From the NCBI GenBank assembly GCA_014621425.1, contig JAANBB010000146.1:20796-84795 (forward strand): 64,000 bases of DNA. The letters run 5' to 3'. The translations under genes and the position numbers were made by a program. This stretch comes from Cylindrodendrum hubeiense (taxonomy: Eukaryota; Ascomycota; Sordariomycetes; Hypocreales; Nectriaceae). Positions 23,067 through 33,381 of the stretch are shown one piece after another (positions within the stretch are counted from its first letter, which is position 1; each line of letters opens with the position of its first letter). The notes under the pieces were generated by a model. It searched no databases. It had not been told where the DNA came from and saw only the letters and a list, made by a program, of their open reading frames with translations.

Positions 23067-25441
23067 CGTATCGATTATAAAATGAACTCGGTCAACAAGC
23101 TCTGGGGGTGGATTGGATAATTCATTCGACAGAGCGGAATGCGTGGTATTTATCATCATGACGCGAGATAACCATCATGCGCTTTCACGCCAGAGCTCCG
23201 CTTACCACGGTACATCAGGCCGAGTGATCTGGCCGTCAACGTTTCATTCCGGACCGCAACGCATGGTAGACCCACTGCATCCGGCCCTTATTCTAAAAGG
23301 CGAGAACCGAGAGTGTACGCGTTCACGTGGTTGTGCCGTCAGATTCCCATTTGAGGAAATAGGAGTTGTGAAATCTAAACTGCTTTGGGGGGCTCAAACA
23401 GGTGTGTCACGGATTCCGGTGCCGAGGCCCAATTTGGAAATCCTGAGCAGACTCACCGGACGTTAAACCCACTACAGCCGACTCACCGGACAATTGAGAT
23501 GCAACCCTGCCATCACATATAAGACCCTCGCTATAATGGGAAAGACGCCGAGGCACATGCGAATTGTTTAAGAGTGTCGTCCGATCCACCAATCCAATCG
23601 AGATTGTGAGGGTCGCGTCGGGTCGGGTTTAAAACCAGTCGGTGTTGCTGCTTACATGTCACTTCGAGAGCAAGCTGCTCCTTCGGTATGCACTTTTGGC
23701 GACACAGGTGTCACGTTCTGAGAATTGAGCTTTACTCGTGCCATCGCTTAGCCAATTTTGTCTTCGCCAAGACGCAAATGGTTATCGTGAATATCCTTCA
23801 CAAACGAACTTCCTTTTATAATGCTTAGGTTGTGAGGCATTTATCAGCGCCTGACACCCAACACCAAACAAATCTTTGAACGGTTAGCCTTACCAGTCGA
23901 TTTCACAATAGCCGATTGATAAGGGAGCATGAATGTTGCCTGTATTATTGTCCATGGTTAGGTTAGCTTCGCCCAGGGGAGCCATAGGATACGGCCCCGT
24001 TCTGAGCTATAATTGTAGATAAAGTTTGTAGTGGAGCACAGAGGGTAGTATCCGTATTGCCGCGAATCATATCACTCACCTGCTGATGCCATTACTTCAA
24101 GGATAGTCCCTAGCCAAAGGGGGTCGAGCTAGTCGGCATGTGTTCTGCAGGGACCGCCGCATTGAGGGACACGGCCTAAAGCCTGAACCTCACTCATCAA
24201 TGATGCTGCACGAAATTCTTGGCATACCACATGTTACCATATATCTGGTACGATCTGAGAACTTATCAAACTCTAGTTTGCAGAGACACTATCATCCGTT
24301 CTTTAGCCCAAGGGTCTATACAGCGAAGGCCTTGTTACCCTGCAGGGTGGAAGAATCAAGGTCCTGTGTTGGGTGGCTTTGGCAGGGATGACACGTGAAC
24401 TATGCGAGCTACGAGAGATATCTCAAGCAATGTCAGTCTCTCTTTTACAGGGTATCCTAATGGAGTTTTACAAACCTATACCTACAGTTTTCTTTACTTT
24501 CTTTAGGCACCAACCCAACCGATACTACAGCCCTCAAGTCTCAATACTTTTGCCCCATTTTTATAGCTTCTCATCTTACTATATGATCACACTCTACTAG
24601 CATTATGATTGTCAATTGCTTGCTTGCCTGATGGGTGGTTGTTATTCCATTCCCCGGATTTTCATCGAGACCAAACTTTTGCTGCTGGTTTGGGGGGTTG
24701 GTTTGGCCTGGTGAGCCATCACAGACAGTCCCACCAAGGATAACTGGAGCAAAGGAATTTAGCTCCTGATCTACAATCTGATGAAACTTTGATCTCGCAA
24801 ACATTTCGTTTTATCTTATTTGTTGATCTAATAAAGTCTAAATAAATTGGCCCCAGTGTTTGTGGTCAGAGAGCTGCGGATTGAATGCTCTCCACCACCC
24901 TTAAAAAGCGGGTGCGCAGCTGTGTAAGAGTACAATATTTACTCCCTCGCCCGTAGATCCTGCATTAATATTATATGCAACATACTGTAGTCATTAAGCG
25001 CTGAGCGTGCGACTCACTAGTCGTTGAATAGAAGTTAACACATTGCCAGTGTTTCAATGACAACCGGCTAAATGGGGTTTGCTTGGCATGTGGTGAAGTG
25101 GCCACGATCGCCTCTGACTTCGAAACCAGATGCCAGATTACCTTTTCTCAGATGCCGGGATCATACTGACTGCGGACGAGCAAAAATGTCGCAGAAAATC
25201 GCATTTACCAGGATCCTGGGTGAATGGCTAAGCCTCTAGTGGGAGCCTCGTTCCATACCTCGTATTTGAGGACACGATGCTGGTGATCTGTGGCGCGGTT
25301 GCCTAACGACTTACAATCATAAATACAATCGCTCAAACGGCCATTAAATCGATTATCTCTAAATCAGAATCATTACTCTCTCAATTTGACAGACAATCAA
25401 TTCAATAAATCTTATAACAAACACTGCGACAGTCGCTCACT
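23067..25441. other. 2.4-kb intergenic region with two divergent promoters
   Basis: This region separates the divergently transcribed DUF7029-type gene and the small membrane-protein gene. It is mostly AT-rich, with short open frames near 24.1-24.6 kb that lack motifs. The direct repeats at 23450-23491 lie here. Confidence 0.45.
23450..23491. promoter_or_regulatory. paired GACTCACCGGAC direct repeats
   Basis: The 12-mer GACTCACCGGAC occurs at 23450-23461 and again at 23480-23491, 30 bp apart, about 385-425 bp upstream of the secreted-glycoprotein start codon. Each copy contains the bZIP-like core GACTCA joined to CCGG. An exact repeat at this spacing suggests paired factor sites, but this is not proven. 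Confidence 0.4.
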
Positions 25442-26351
25442 ATGGAATCCAACCCCTCCAAGGTCAAGGAGCGAGAGCTTCTGGAGAAAACGAAGATCTC
25501 AGGGTCCACGGATACTGACGAAGAGGTTGTTTCTCAAGAGGTGACATTGTCTCGACTCCACAGATATCTCTTCAAAGGCAGTGCAGCGTTGCTCTGTATC
25601 GGGATTGGTACATTGTGTTTCGTGGCCGCATCTGAGTCTCTGTCTAGATACGGAGGCGAATTTGAATTCCGGTACAGAGAATCGGAACTCGATGAGATAC
25701 GAATCGGCGTTGTGTGTGGAGTAGGTTCACGATTGAGTCTCTGTCAAATAATCAACAATGCTAATGATACATCTTAGAGCTTCATCGCCATTCCGCTGCA
25801 CATCATCAATGTCGTTCTCCTCGAACGCCGTGGCAAACCATTGCCGACAATCATCAATATTTTTCATTTTGGGGTTTCCGCTTTCTTGGCCTGCTTCACT
25901 AGCTTTGGCTACAGCCTTTGCAGAATCTTTTTTTCACCAAGACTGTGTGACCAGATGCCAGCCCCTTTCTCAGATCTTCCGCCATGGACCCCCGAGCAAG
26001 TAGAGGAATGCCAGGTATGGGCAGTCAAGTACCAAGCAGTAACCTGGCTATTCATTCTGCTGTTGGCTGTATACGGGTGAGTCTCACTTGGCCCAGCATG
26101 TGAATCTACTTAACCGTCTAAACTAACACGAACTCCCTCGCAGGATTGTGCAGATGGCCCTCTTCATCGCTGTGCTCGTTGATTTCTATGACACCCGACA
26201 GAATATTAGCACTTCTGAATTCTCGGGTACTCGGTGGTCACTCCCGGTCGGTCAATGCTCAGTTGAGCTGAGCTTCCACTGGGGCCCACCACGAGCTTAT
26301 GCACCGCAGGAGAAATCCAAAGCTGTCGAGGGAACGCAAGGCGCAGAGTAA
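25442..26351 (+). CDS. uncharacterised four-helix membrane protein
   Basis: A predicted 261-aa protein in three exons (25442-25720, 25778-26076 and 26144-26351). A hydrophilic N-terminus of about 40 residues is followed by four hydrophobic segments. These are around GSAALLCIGIGTLCFVAA (about residues 46-65), SFIAIPLHIINVVLL (about 94-108), IINIFHFGVSAFLACF (about 118-135) and a long segment ending VQMALFIAVLVDFY that spans the last intron. The loop between helices 3 and 4 has two Cys and a PPWTPEQVEECQ stretch. No family is recognised. The spacing recalls small tetraspan proteins of the MARVEL or SUR7 type, but I see no signature. It has clean splice sites and consistent hydropathy, so it is probably a real gene. 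Confidence 0.7.
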
Positions 26352-26709
26352 GAATCTAACGGTGTGGTATGAAATGTTACCATGTAATTTGTTCAGGAAC
26401 AAACTACGTGCAACGTACCACACCAAACCAGGTTTTGAAATGAAGGAATTGATGTTGGAAGGCTGTAGCCGGTGGAAATAGCCTATGCTGGTACGGAAAC
26501 GGTGAAGATTAGCGGCCAATCTGGCTTCCATTATATGTAATATCACAATCAAATCCTTTGTTTATTTTCCTGCATTTATGTGGCAGCAAGATATGGGGGG
26601 GAATAAACAGTCTCTGGTGCCGATCCCCTTTCGCGGCGACGTACGTGTGTGCTACAACGACCAGTACAAATAAACACATTTGGAATGAATTAATTAAGTT
26701 TCTCTACTC
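26352..26709. other. convergent 3' intergenic
   Basis: 358 bp between convergent gene ends. Nothing is supported. Confidence 0.5.
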
Positions 26710-27804
26710 TCAATCAGTCTTCGTAGCCAGGATTTCCTTCTCCACGGCCTCTCCGAGACTCTGGGTATTTCCTCGGCCCCCCATGTCCGCCGTCATGATC
26801 TCCAAGTCAGCCCTTGCCAGGACGTTCTCAATTGCCGAGAGCATAGCTGCAGCCGCCTCGGTAAATCCAAAGTGATGCAACATCATCTGGCCGGCCCAGA
26901 TCATGCCGACAGGGTTAGCGATCCCCTTGCCGAAAATGTCGGGAGCGCTACCGTGCACCGGCTCGAAGAGGCTCGGGAATTCGCCCGATGGGTTGATGTT
27001 TCCCGAGGGCGCAATGCCGATTGTGCCGGTGCAAGCTGGTCCCAGGTCCGACAAAATATCTCCGAAGAGGTTACTTCCGACAACGACGTCGAAGGAGTCA
27101 GGCCGCTGCACGAAATGCGCAGTCAGGATGTCGATGTGATACTGTTCCACGGCCACGTCTGGAAACTGCTTGTGCATCTCACGCACTCGGCTGTCCCAGT
27201 ATGGCATCGTGATGCTAATGCCGTTGCTCTTGGTTGCGCTCGTCAACTTCTTGCGCGGCCGGCTGGCAGCAAGATCAAAAGCGTAACGGAGCACCCTGTC
27301 CACACCCACGCGCGTCATGATTGTCTCTTGGATGACCGTCTCTCGCTCCGTGCCCTCGAACATGGTACCTCCGACGCTGCTGTACTCGCCCTCGGTATTC
27401 TCCCGCACGATCCAGAAGTCAATATCGCCCGGCTTCCGGCCCGCCAGCGGGGACTTGACGCCGGGCATCAGTCGACAGGGACGGAGGTTGATGTACTGAT
27501 CAAACTCGCGACGGAACTTGAGCAGGCTGCCCCACAGTGAGACGTTGTCGGGCACTTGGTCGGGCATGCCAACAGCGCCAAAGTAGATGGCATCAAACTT
27601 GGAGAGCTTTTCTTTCCAATCCGCCGGCATCATATCGCCGTGCTTTTCGTAGTAATCGCAACTAGCAAAGTTGAAGTGCTCGAACTCCAGGGACAGGTTG
27701 AACTTCTGAGCCACCGCTTGGAGACACCGGACTCCGTACGGCATGACTTCAACGCCGATGCCATCTCCTGGCACCACGGCGATCTTAAGCGTCTTGGAAG
27801 CCAT
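26710..27804 (-). CDS. tartrate/D-malate dehydrogenase-like, decarboxylating
   Basis: An intronless 364-aa enzyme of the isocitrate/isopropylmalate dehydrogenase superfamily. It is closest in pattern to tartrate dehydrogenase/D-malate dehydrogenase (decarboxylating). Visible motifs include the N-terminal IAVVPGDGIGVEVMP, FGAVGMPDQVPDNVSLWG, the substrate-binding Arg-rich loop LLKFRREFDQYINLRPCRL, FWIVRENTEGEYSSVGG, SATKSNGISITMPYWD and the metal-binding LFGDILSDLG. The NAD-site region EPVHGSAPDIFGKGIANPVG comes next, then GGRGNTQSLGEAV. Full family length is present. It should oxidise and decarboxylate a 2-hydroxy dicarboxylate using NAD+ and Mn/Mg2+. The Asp after GSAP (GSAPDIFG) is the NAD-preferring form. 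It lies in the same direction as the hydrolase gene 480 bp upstream, so a joint pathway is possible. Confidence 0.92.
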   Translation of the reverse strand: MASKTLKIAVVPGDGIGVEVMPYGVRCLQAVAQKFNLSLEFEHFNFASCDYYEKHGDMMPADWKEKLSKFDAIYFGAVGMPDQVPDNVSLWGSLLKFRREFDQYINLRPCRLMPGVKSPLAGRKPGDIDFWIVRENTEGEYSSVGGTMFEGTERETVIQETIMTRVGVDRVLRYAFDLAASRPRKKLTSATKSNGISITMPYWDSRVREMHKQFPDVAVEQYHIDILTAHFVQRPDSFDVVVGSNLFGDILSDLGPACTGTIGIAPSGNINPSGEFPSLFEPVHGSAPDIFGKGIANPVGMIWAGQMMLHHFGFTEAAAAMLSAIENVLARADLEIMTADMGGRGNTQSLGEAVEKEILATKTD

Positions 27805-28283
27805 TATATGAGCTTTTTAGAGAATATTTGGGTATAAATCAGAAAAGTGATGGATTATATGAACTATGACGAAGGCATAATGATCTCCGAGGTCGCTGTT
27901 GTGGATGAAGAGGCCTTTTCTACTTCGAGAACATCGTCGGTAGAAAGAATAGCCGTGGCAGCATCGTACGGTTGCAGTGCGTTAATCGCTCCATCCTGAT
28001 GCACGGGTGTTGCATATTCGTTTGGATATGTCCGATAATCGGACTATTGGACTCGCAGCTCTATTTTAGAGGTTCGGGATGCTGTTGTGCGACACCAGTT
28101 TACGTATGGTAGTAGTCTGGAGCTGACGTCTTCTAGTCTCAGCACTCAACAGGCACCGTTGCAACAAGGTTTCCTTACAAGATTGATATATTCAACCGAT
28201 GATACAAATAAATACATTAAATCTACTCAAGCTTGTAAATATCTGACTAGTTTATGGACCAGCCCATGAATAGCTCCCAGTTC
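27805..28283. other. intergenic, dehydrogenase promoter
   Basis: 479 bp between two genes of the same direction. It should include the promoter of the dehydrogenase gene. No other feature is seen. Confidence 0.5.
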
Positions 28284-29195
28284 TCACTTGAAAAAGTCGA
28301 CAATAGCGGAAACAACCTCCTGCGGAGCATGCTCTGGAATATAATGACCTGAATCCACACTGTTGCCCTGGACGGTAATGCCTGGTTCCGTTACGTCCTG
28401 CCACTCTTTGACTGCATCGAAACATTTTTCGATGACACCGTGCTTGCCCCAAAGAACAAGCAACGGGCAGCGCAGCAATCGACCGTTCTTCAAATCCTCC
28501 TTCGCCTCCTCCAGATCCAACGTCGCAGCAGCACGGTAATCCTGGCACATGGCGTGAACTGCAGCCAGGTCCTCCATGTTCTTGACATAGGCATCGAAGC
28601 AGACTGGGTCAAAAATCTGCAACCCACCCAGCTGCCGTGACCCCATGAACGTCTCGGTCATCTCTCGAGGGCGCGCCGAAATGAGCATCTCGGGAAGCGG
28701 CTCATCCTGTATCAAGAAGAACCAGTGATAGTACGCCTTGGCGAATTCAAAATCCGTCTTTTCATACATGGCAAGCGTGGGGCAAATGTCGAGAAGGATG
28801 GCTTTGCGGATCCGGTCGGGAAAGTCGACGCACAGCTTATGCGCCACCCGTGCACCGCGATCATGGGCGCAGACGTAGAAGGAATCGACAAAACCAAGTG
28901 CGTCCATCACGGCCACGCAGTCGCGGGCCATGGCGCTCTTTGCGTATGCCGATAGTTCATCTGGCTTGGAAGATTCCCCATAACCGCGAATGTCAATGAG
29001 GATGACCGTGTACTTGTCGAGCAGCTGAGGAGCAACACGGTGCCAGATGTGACGAGTCTGAGGAAAGCCGTGGATCAAGAGGAGTGGCGGAGCGGCAGAA
29101 GATGAATCACCACTCTTCAACCCATGGATCGTGACATCTGGGTCAGATTGTGTTTTGATGGCGAACGGCTGGAATCCTTCAAACATGTTGGGCAT
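28284..29195 (-). CDS. alpha/beta hydrolase, fluoroacetate-dehalogenase-like
   Basis: An intronless 303-aa alpha/beta hydrolase. The ATG at 29195 is the first in frame; homologues usually begin near MFEGF, three codons further on. It has the oxyanion motif HGFPQ (about residues 42-46), DIRGYGES and the nucleophile elbow AHDRGAR with Asp112 (Asp rather than Ser). Arg113 and Arg116 follow, then DICPT (Asp136), the His157-Trp158 pair, Tyr220 in QDYRAA and the catalytic His284 in DSGHYIPE. These match the residues known in fluoroacetate dehalogenases: an Asp nucleophile, two carboxylate-binding Arg, and a His/Trp/Tyr halide cradle. The enzyme may dehalogenate short haloacids or open a small epoxide; the natural substrate is unknown. 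It is divergent from a Zn2Cys6 gene (391-bp shared promoter) and upstream of a dicarboxylate dehydrogenase. Confidence 0.9.
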   Translation of the reverse strand: MPNMFEGFQPFAIKTQSDPDVTIHGLKSGDSSSAAPPLLLIHGFPQTRHIWHRVAPQLLDKYTVILIDIRGYGESSKPDELSAYAKSAMARDCVAVMDALGFVDSFYVCAHDRGARVAHKLCVDFPDRIRKAILLDICPTLAMYEKTDFEFAKAYYHWFFLIQDEPLPEMLISARPREMTETFMGSRQLGGLQIFDPVCFDAYVKNMEDLAAVHAMCQDYRAAATLDLEEAKEDLKNGRLLRCPLLVLWGKHGVIEKCFDAVKEWQDVTEPGITVQGNSVDSGHYIPEHAPQEVVSAIVDFFK

Positions 29196-29586
29196 TGCAG
29201 GTGTGACTTGTTCTGTTGTCTCAAAGTCTGCATGAGTGTACAGATTACGCGGGGAGCGGTTACCTTTGACCAATTCGAGATTCAGCCCATTTGATATCCA
29301 ACCCGATCATCAGATGCTGACGTCCCCCTCTCGGGCTAGCATGCGAATGAAGTCATAGCCGAGCAGAAGCCGGGTAGTGCGGATGGTTTGTCGGCTTAAT
29401 ATTTAAGCGCTCACTATGGAGTAGCGAGTGCTTTGAGCGGGCCAAGGTTGGAGCGACAAAATCCCGCTCCAATGTCCGCTTCCCCAATCACTCTCTACAC
29501 ACATGCACATCCGAGCCCTGTCGGCAAAAGAAGAACCCCTGTATCCTTTTGACTCTCCAGATTCGATATATTCACCCGTGAGCGCA
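29196..29586. promoter_or_regulatory. shared divergent promoter, hydrolase/Zn2Cys6 genes
   Basis: A 391-bp spacer between divergent start codons. It contains an AT-rich AATATTTAA stretch near 29400, the imperfect palindrome at 29406-29432 and CGG triplets around 29380-29393. Confidence 0.5.
29406..29432. promoter_or_regulatory. imperfect 27-bp palindrome
   Basis: AGCGCTCACTA (29406-29416) and TAGCGAGTGCT (29422-29432) form an inverted repeat with two mismatches around a 5-bp centre. It lies in the divergent promoter, about 155 bp before the Zn2Cys6 start. It is a possible dimeric factor site; function is inferred. Confidence 0.35.
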
Positions 29587-30609
29587 TGGCGTCAGTCCGT
29601 GGTCGCGCGGCATGCAACGGATGCCGTGCACGCAAACAGAAGGTGGGTACTCCATGCCCGTGATATTAAATACGCATGGCTTCGTTAAACAACTGGAACT
29701 GACCCTGCTTTGACAGTGTGATGAAACTAGGTACAGGCTATCTCAAGTTTATGCTCTATCATTTCCTTTACCAGGTTCACTGACGGTTTTGGTGAAAAAG
29801 ACCAGTCTGCTCAAGATGCCGCACGCTCAGCCAACCCTGTATCTGGCCAGTATCACGGAAACGGTAAGACCAATCCATAACCAATGAATCTTTCTAGTTT
29901 TATGTATTGTTTTTGCAATAAACATAGTATCAGAGCTTGTTTTGACATGACCGCGCCTCAATCTAGTGGCCCGGCGAAAGGATATACCGAAGCCCTGGAG
30001 CATCGGCTAAGGGAGACTGAGACTGCTCTATTACGTCTTTGGATGGCTACGGCCGAAATTTCAGTAGACCATGCATTCAGCGAAAATGTCTATTTACCAG
30101 AGAACTACTCTCGTTCATCAAATGATGGGCGCCAAGTCCCTTCTCATGTCGGATCCGACAAGTCGAGTACGGTCACACAGTGGGAGAATTTCCCTCTACA
30201 ATCTGCCCAAGATGTTGCCAAGTGGGCTAGAGGGGCTAAAGGAGCGACAAAAATATTCGAAGACCAGACGGCGAGGAGCGACCAGACAATGTTAGACTGT
30301 CCACCTCAGCAGCCATATGTGGCCATGGAAGATCGGGTTCCCCAGAACACAAGGCCCTCTGACACAATTTTATCAACGCCTCCGGCATCAGTATCAGTAT
30401 TTTCGAACACAGATGCGATGTTAACCCCAGAGACACAGTCTGCACAGGAAGGCGAGGCGTCAACAACAAACACACCCGTCAACTATGTGGCCCGACTTCG
30501 AAACCGTCGCCAAGAAACGGAGAACGTATTACGCCCAAGCAGTCCACCTTCCAGCGCAAAAGTCAAGATCCAACTATCACAAGAATTTACTGATCAGTAT
30601 TTGTGGTAG
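29587..30609 (+). CDS. short Zn2Cys6 protein lacking a middle-homology region
   Basis: A predicted 271-aa protein in four exons (29587-29643, 29717-29730, 29801-29863 and 29928-30609), one of only 14 nt. The exons together encode a complete CX2CX6CX6CX2CX6C zinc cluster (CNGCRARKQKCDETR joined to PVCSRCRTLSQPC). A probable dimerisation heptad stretch follows (ALEHRLRETETALLRL, about residues 69-84) and then a Ser/Thr/Gln-rich linker. It stops at QLSQEFTDQYLW, which is where full-length family members normally pass into the fungal_trans region. None follows in any frame before 31088. It may be a natural DNA-binding-only regulator, a truncated allele or a decaying gene. A donor-like GTAGAG overlaps the stop codon, so a missed intron is possible but no continuing domain was found. 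Divergent from the hydrolase gene. Confidence 0.75.
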
Positions 30610-31087
30610 AGGGGTCTCATCCTCTTGATCTCCTACCTAAATAATGCCGGCACTCACGTTGATTAAGACGCTCGCCAGAACAACAAACCCTTGAACGACA
30701 ATCTAGTATTTAAGACTAGGCCAGAACCAAATCGCTAGGCATCTCCTAAGCGAATGAATCAGATTTAGATGCAGATTTTATTCGTGTTTCTGCGTACAAT
30801 AATATCCTCGGTATTGTTCAGCAAAGCTCGACTACTCTCTTTGGGGTCCACAATATATGATGAGATCTCGGGATCTCATGTATGCCGCTCGACACAGTTC
30901 TTCTAGAAATGCGAACAGTTTTATCAATAATGCAGACGGCACCGTTGTGAGTGCCCGCTCAATTCCTTGATATTTCTGGGGTTTAGACCGATGTTGGTAT
31001 CAAATCATCGGGAGTGGCAACAGATCAAGTTCCAACAGACCATTGCCGCTACTCCCGAATCCATGCGTGTATAATACTGAACAGTCA
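30610..31087. other. convergent 3' intergenic
   Basis: 478 bp between two regulator genes arranged tail to tail. I searched for a continuing middle-homology region of the short Zn2Cys6 gene and saw none. Confidence 0.5.
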
Positions 31088-33381
31088 CTATACACCAAAG
31101 CGACTAGACCCTGCTATATTGGAATCCCAACCAATAGAGCTAAACAAGCTGCCCATTTCAGTGTCCGGAACGCCGCTGAAAAGGTCTTGGCCACCGATGT
31201 GAGATGCATCAAACCCAAAATCGGGTCCGGTATATTCCATGACAGGCATCCAGTCATCGGCCTCGAAAGGATTTTCGTCGGCTGCGCTGTTTGAAGCTGT
31301 GAACTGAAGCGGCCCCTGGTGCCATGCCGTCCCCTCATTGTATAATCTTTGTCTTTTGGCGCCCCGGACTTCCGGGTTCGCGGTTGACAATCCATCAAGG
31401 TCCGTTGGCTGCCCTGGAACACGGTACGATAGCCTCGGAGGGAACATGGTGAAGCTCGAGTCAACGGGGTCGGGGCCGAAACGAGCATTTAACTGTTGAA
31501 GAAGCGCTTTGACAGCTTCTCGACAGTGACGTGCACCTGTCCACCGAGATGCCATGGACTCCAGTATTTTGAGGCAGTGGCCAAGATCTCTATGAAGTCC
31601 AAATTAGCTCCGTACAGGACGAATGGCGCAGGTAGGTGATTAGGGAATGGCCGAGTAAGAAACACCTACGAATTCGCCTTTGCATTCGGGTACAGCTCTA
31701 ACAGGCTGGCAAAAGAAATAACCAACCCTGCCATCCAAACAGCTGACAGTGTTGCTGGCCAGGCCATCAGGAAAGGATTGTCCGTATGCCGCTTTAACTG
31801 TACGATGATATTTCGACTTGCGCTTAAGGCCGTCTGCACGCTGGATTGGAAGTCTTCGTTATCCGGTGGGAGTGAAAGAAAGGGGCGATGAATTAACAGT
31901 ATAAGATAGTTGTGCAGCATGTTGAAAAAAACGGAGTGTGAGGGCTGATGATTCGAAGACCCATCATGGACCTCATCTTGGAACGCAGGAGGGAGACCAT
32001 TCCACCAATAATGGACCCGATAGTTGATGTCCCGAATACTTTGGGAGTTGATATTTCGAGTGTGTATTGATCTGTGGAACAGATGGACAACTTCGCCGAG
32101 CAACTGAGAGTAAGTTGCGAGATGACTCAAGATAAACTCCCTTGCTTCTTTGCCAGCGGCTATGTAATGCTTTGCCGGGCTTTGAGCTGCGAGGATATCA
32201 TGAGTTGTCAGCAAGTCTCTTGGCCTACTACTTGACTCTGGCCTAGCCGAGGAATTTCCAGCCAGGTAACCAGTCTCGCCTTGGTTCATCGGTAAGTGGT
32301 CAAGAACTTGCTCGTTCAGAGCTGCCTGTGAGGCGGTGGCGTTCTCCCTGGCCTTGACTGGCCGATGTAGTTCTACCATCCCAGGAATACAAACATCCAC
32401 ATCAGCGTCCTGGATGCTAAAAGGATGACCCAATGCCTGGCCTATGTAGCGGTCGAGGACGTAGGCACACCAAAAGATGCGCTTCCGGATGCCACATGTG
32501 CCGTGAGGGAGCTGACGGTAGCGCGAAGGACATCGATGAAAGCCGGAGTTGTACATTGACCGGGCCAAGGCGCCTTGGATTGTCGAAGCAGCCCGTAGTG
32601 ACATGGTAGTGATCAGATATAGCTCTGCGGCCAAAAGAGCCTGGAGGGAAGCGACGTCGTGGCTCGAAAAAAGGGCTGCTATTACAGATATGAATGCCGG
32701 AATTGATTGGATGCGACATGACGGGTCCAAAACTTCGCCAGTTGATGTCGAGGCGACAATGTTGAATATGCACTGGAACGTGACTGCTCGGCACAGCTTC
32801 CAATTGGGCTGACGGTTGGCGGGCGAGTCGAGGTCAGGATCGTCGTCATAGAAGCGATTGACTTGTTCGACAAAGGTCGGCCCATGCAAGAAGGGGAAGA
32901 AGGGATGCCAATGACGAAAGAAGGTCATTAGAAGCTTCTGAGCCTTGTCCGCTGGAGGAGCGATGCCCAGGGCAGTGGCGTCAACGCCATAAGACCGGGT
33001 TCCAGGGCTTGTACTTGGAGCTGACTCGGTCGGGTCTACTCTCCGCTCATCGGCTACCGACTGAGGCACATCTTGGCTTTCAGGCGCAACAAGGTAGGTA
33101 TGAGCTGAGCCTGGGTCAGGGCCATCAGTATTAGTGCCAGGATTCGCATTGGAATTGACACCAGTGCCACCGTCACGTCGCCGTTCAGAGGCGTCCACAG
33201 CGTTGGCCGACGCTGCCCTGGCAAAAGCACGGAAGACGGTATCGGCAAAGAAGACGCCGCTAGCGCTTCCGATAAACTCGCTGTCGCTAGACGGCAGGGC
33301 GACAAACGATCCAATCTCAATCGGTGGTAGATGGTTGGTCGCAGGACCACTGCTGTATTGTCCACGGGGTGGCGCAGACAT
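31088..33381 (-). CDS. fungal_trans-domain regulator without a visible DNA-binding domain
   Basis: A predicted 737-aa protein in two exons (33381-31670 and 31589-31088). The N-terminus already shows the linker usually found after a zinc cluster (SFVALPSSDSEFIGSASGVF). The middle-homology region follows: FFRHWHPFFPFLHGPTFVEQ, LYLITTMSLRAAST, KRIFWCAYVLDRYIGQALGHP, and later NYLILLIHRPFLSLP. An acidic, Asp/Phe-rich tail (about residues 670-737) resembles an activation domain. No Zn2Cys6, C2H2 or other finger is seen in the protein or in 300 bp upstream on this strand. It could have lost its DNA-binding exon, have a start that I missed, or act by dimerising with another regulator. Convergent with the short Zn2Cys6 gene. 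Confidence 0.82.

Noticed and set aside
29196..29273. N-terminal extension of the alpha/beta hydrolase by 26 codons
   Set aside because: The extended frame starts at TTG rather than ATG, and homologues begin near MFEGF.
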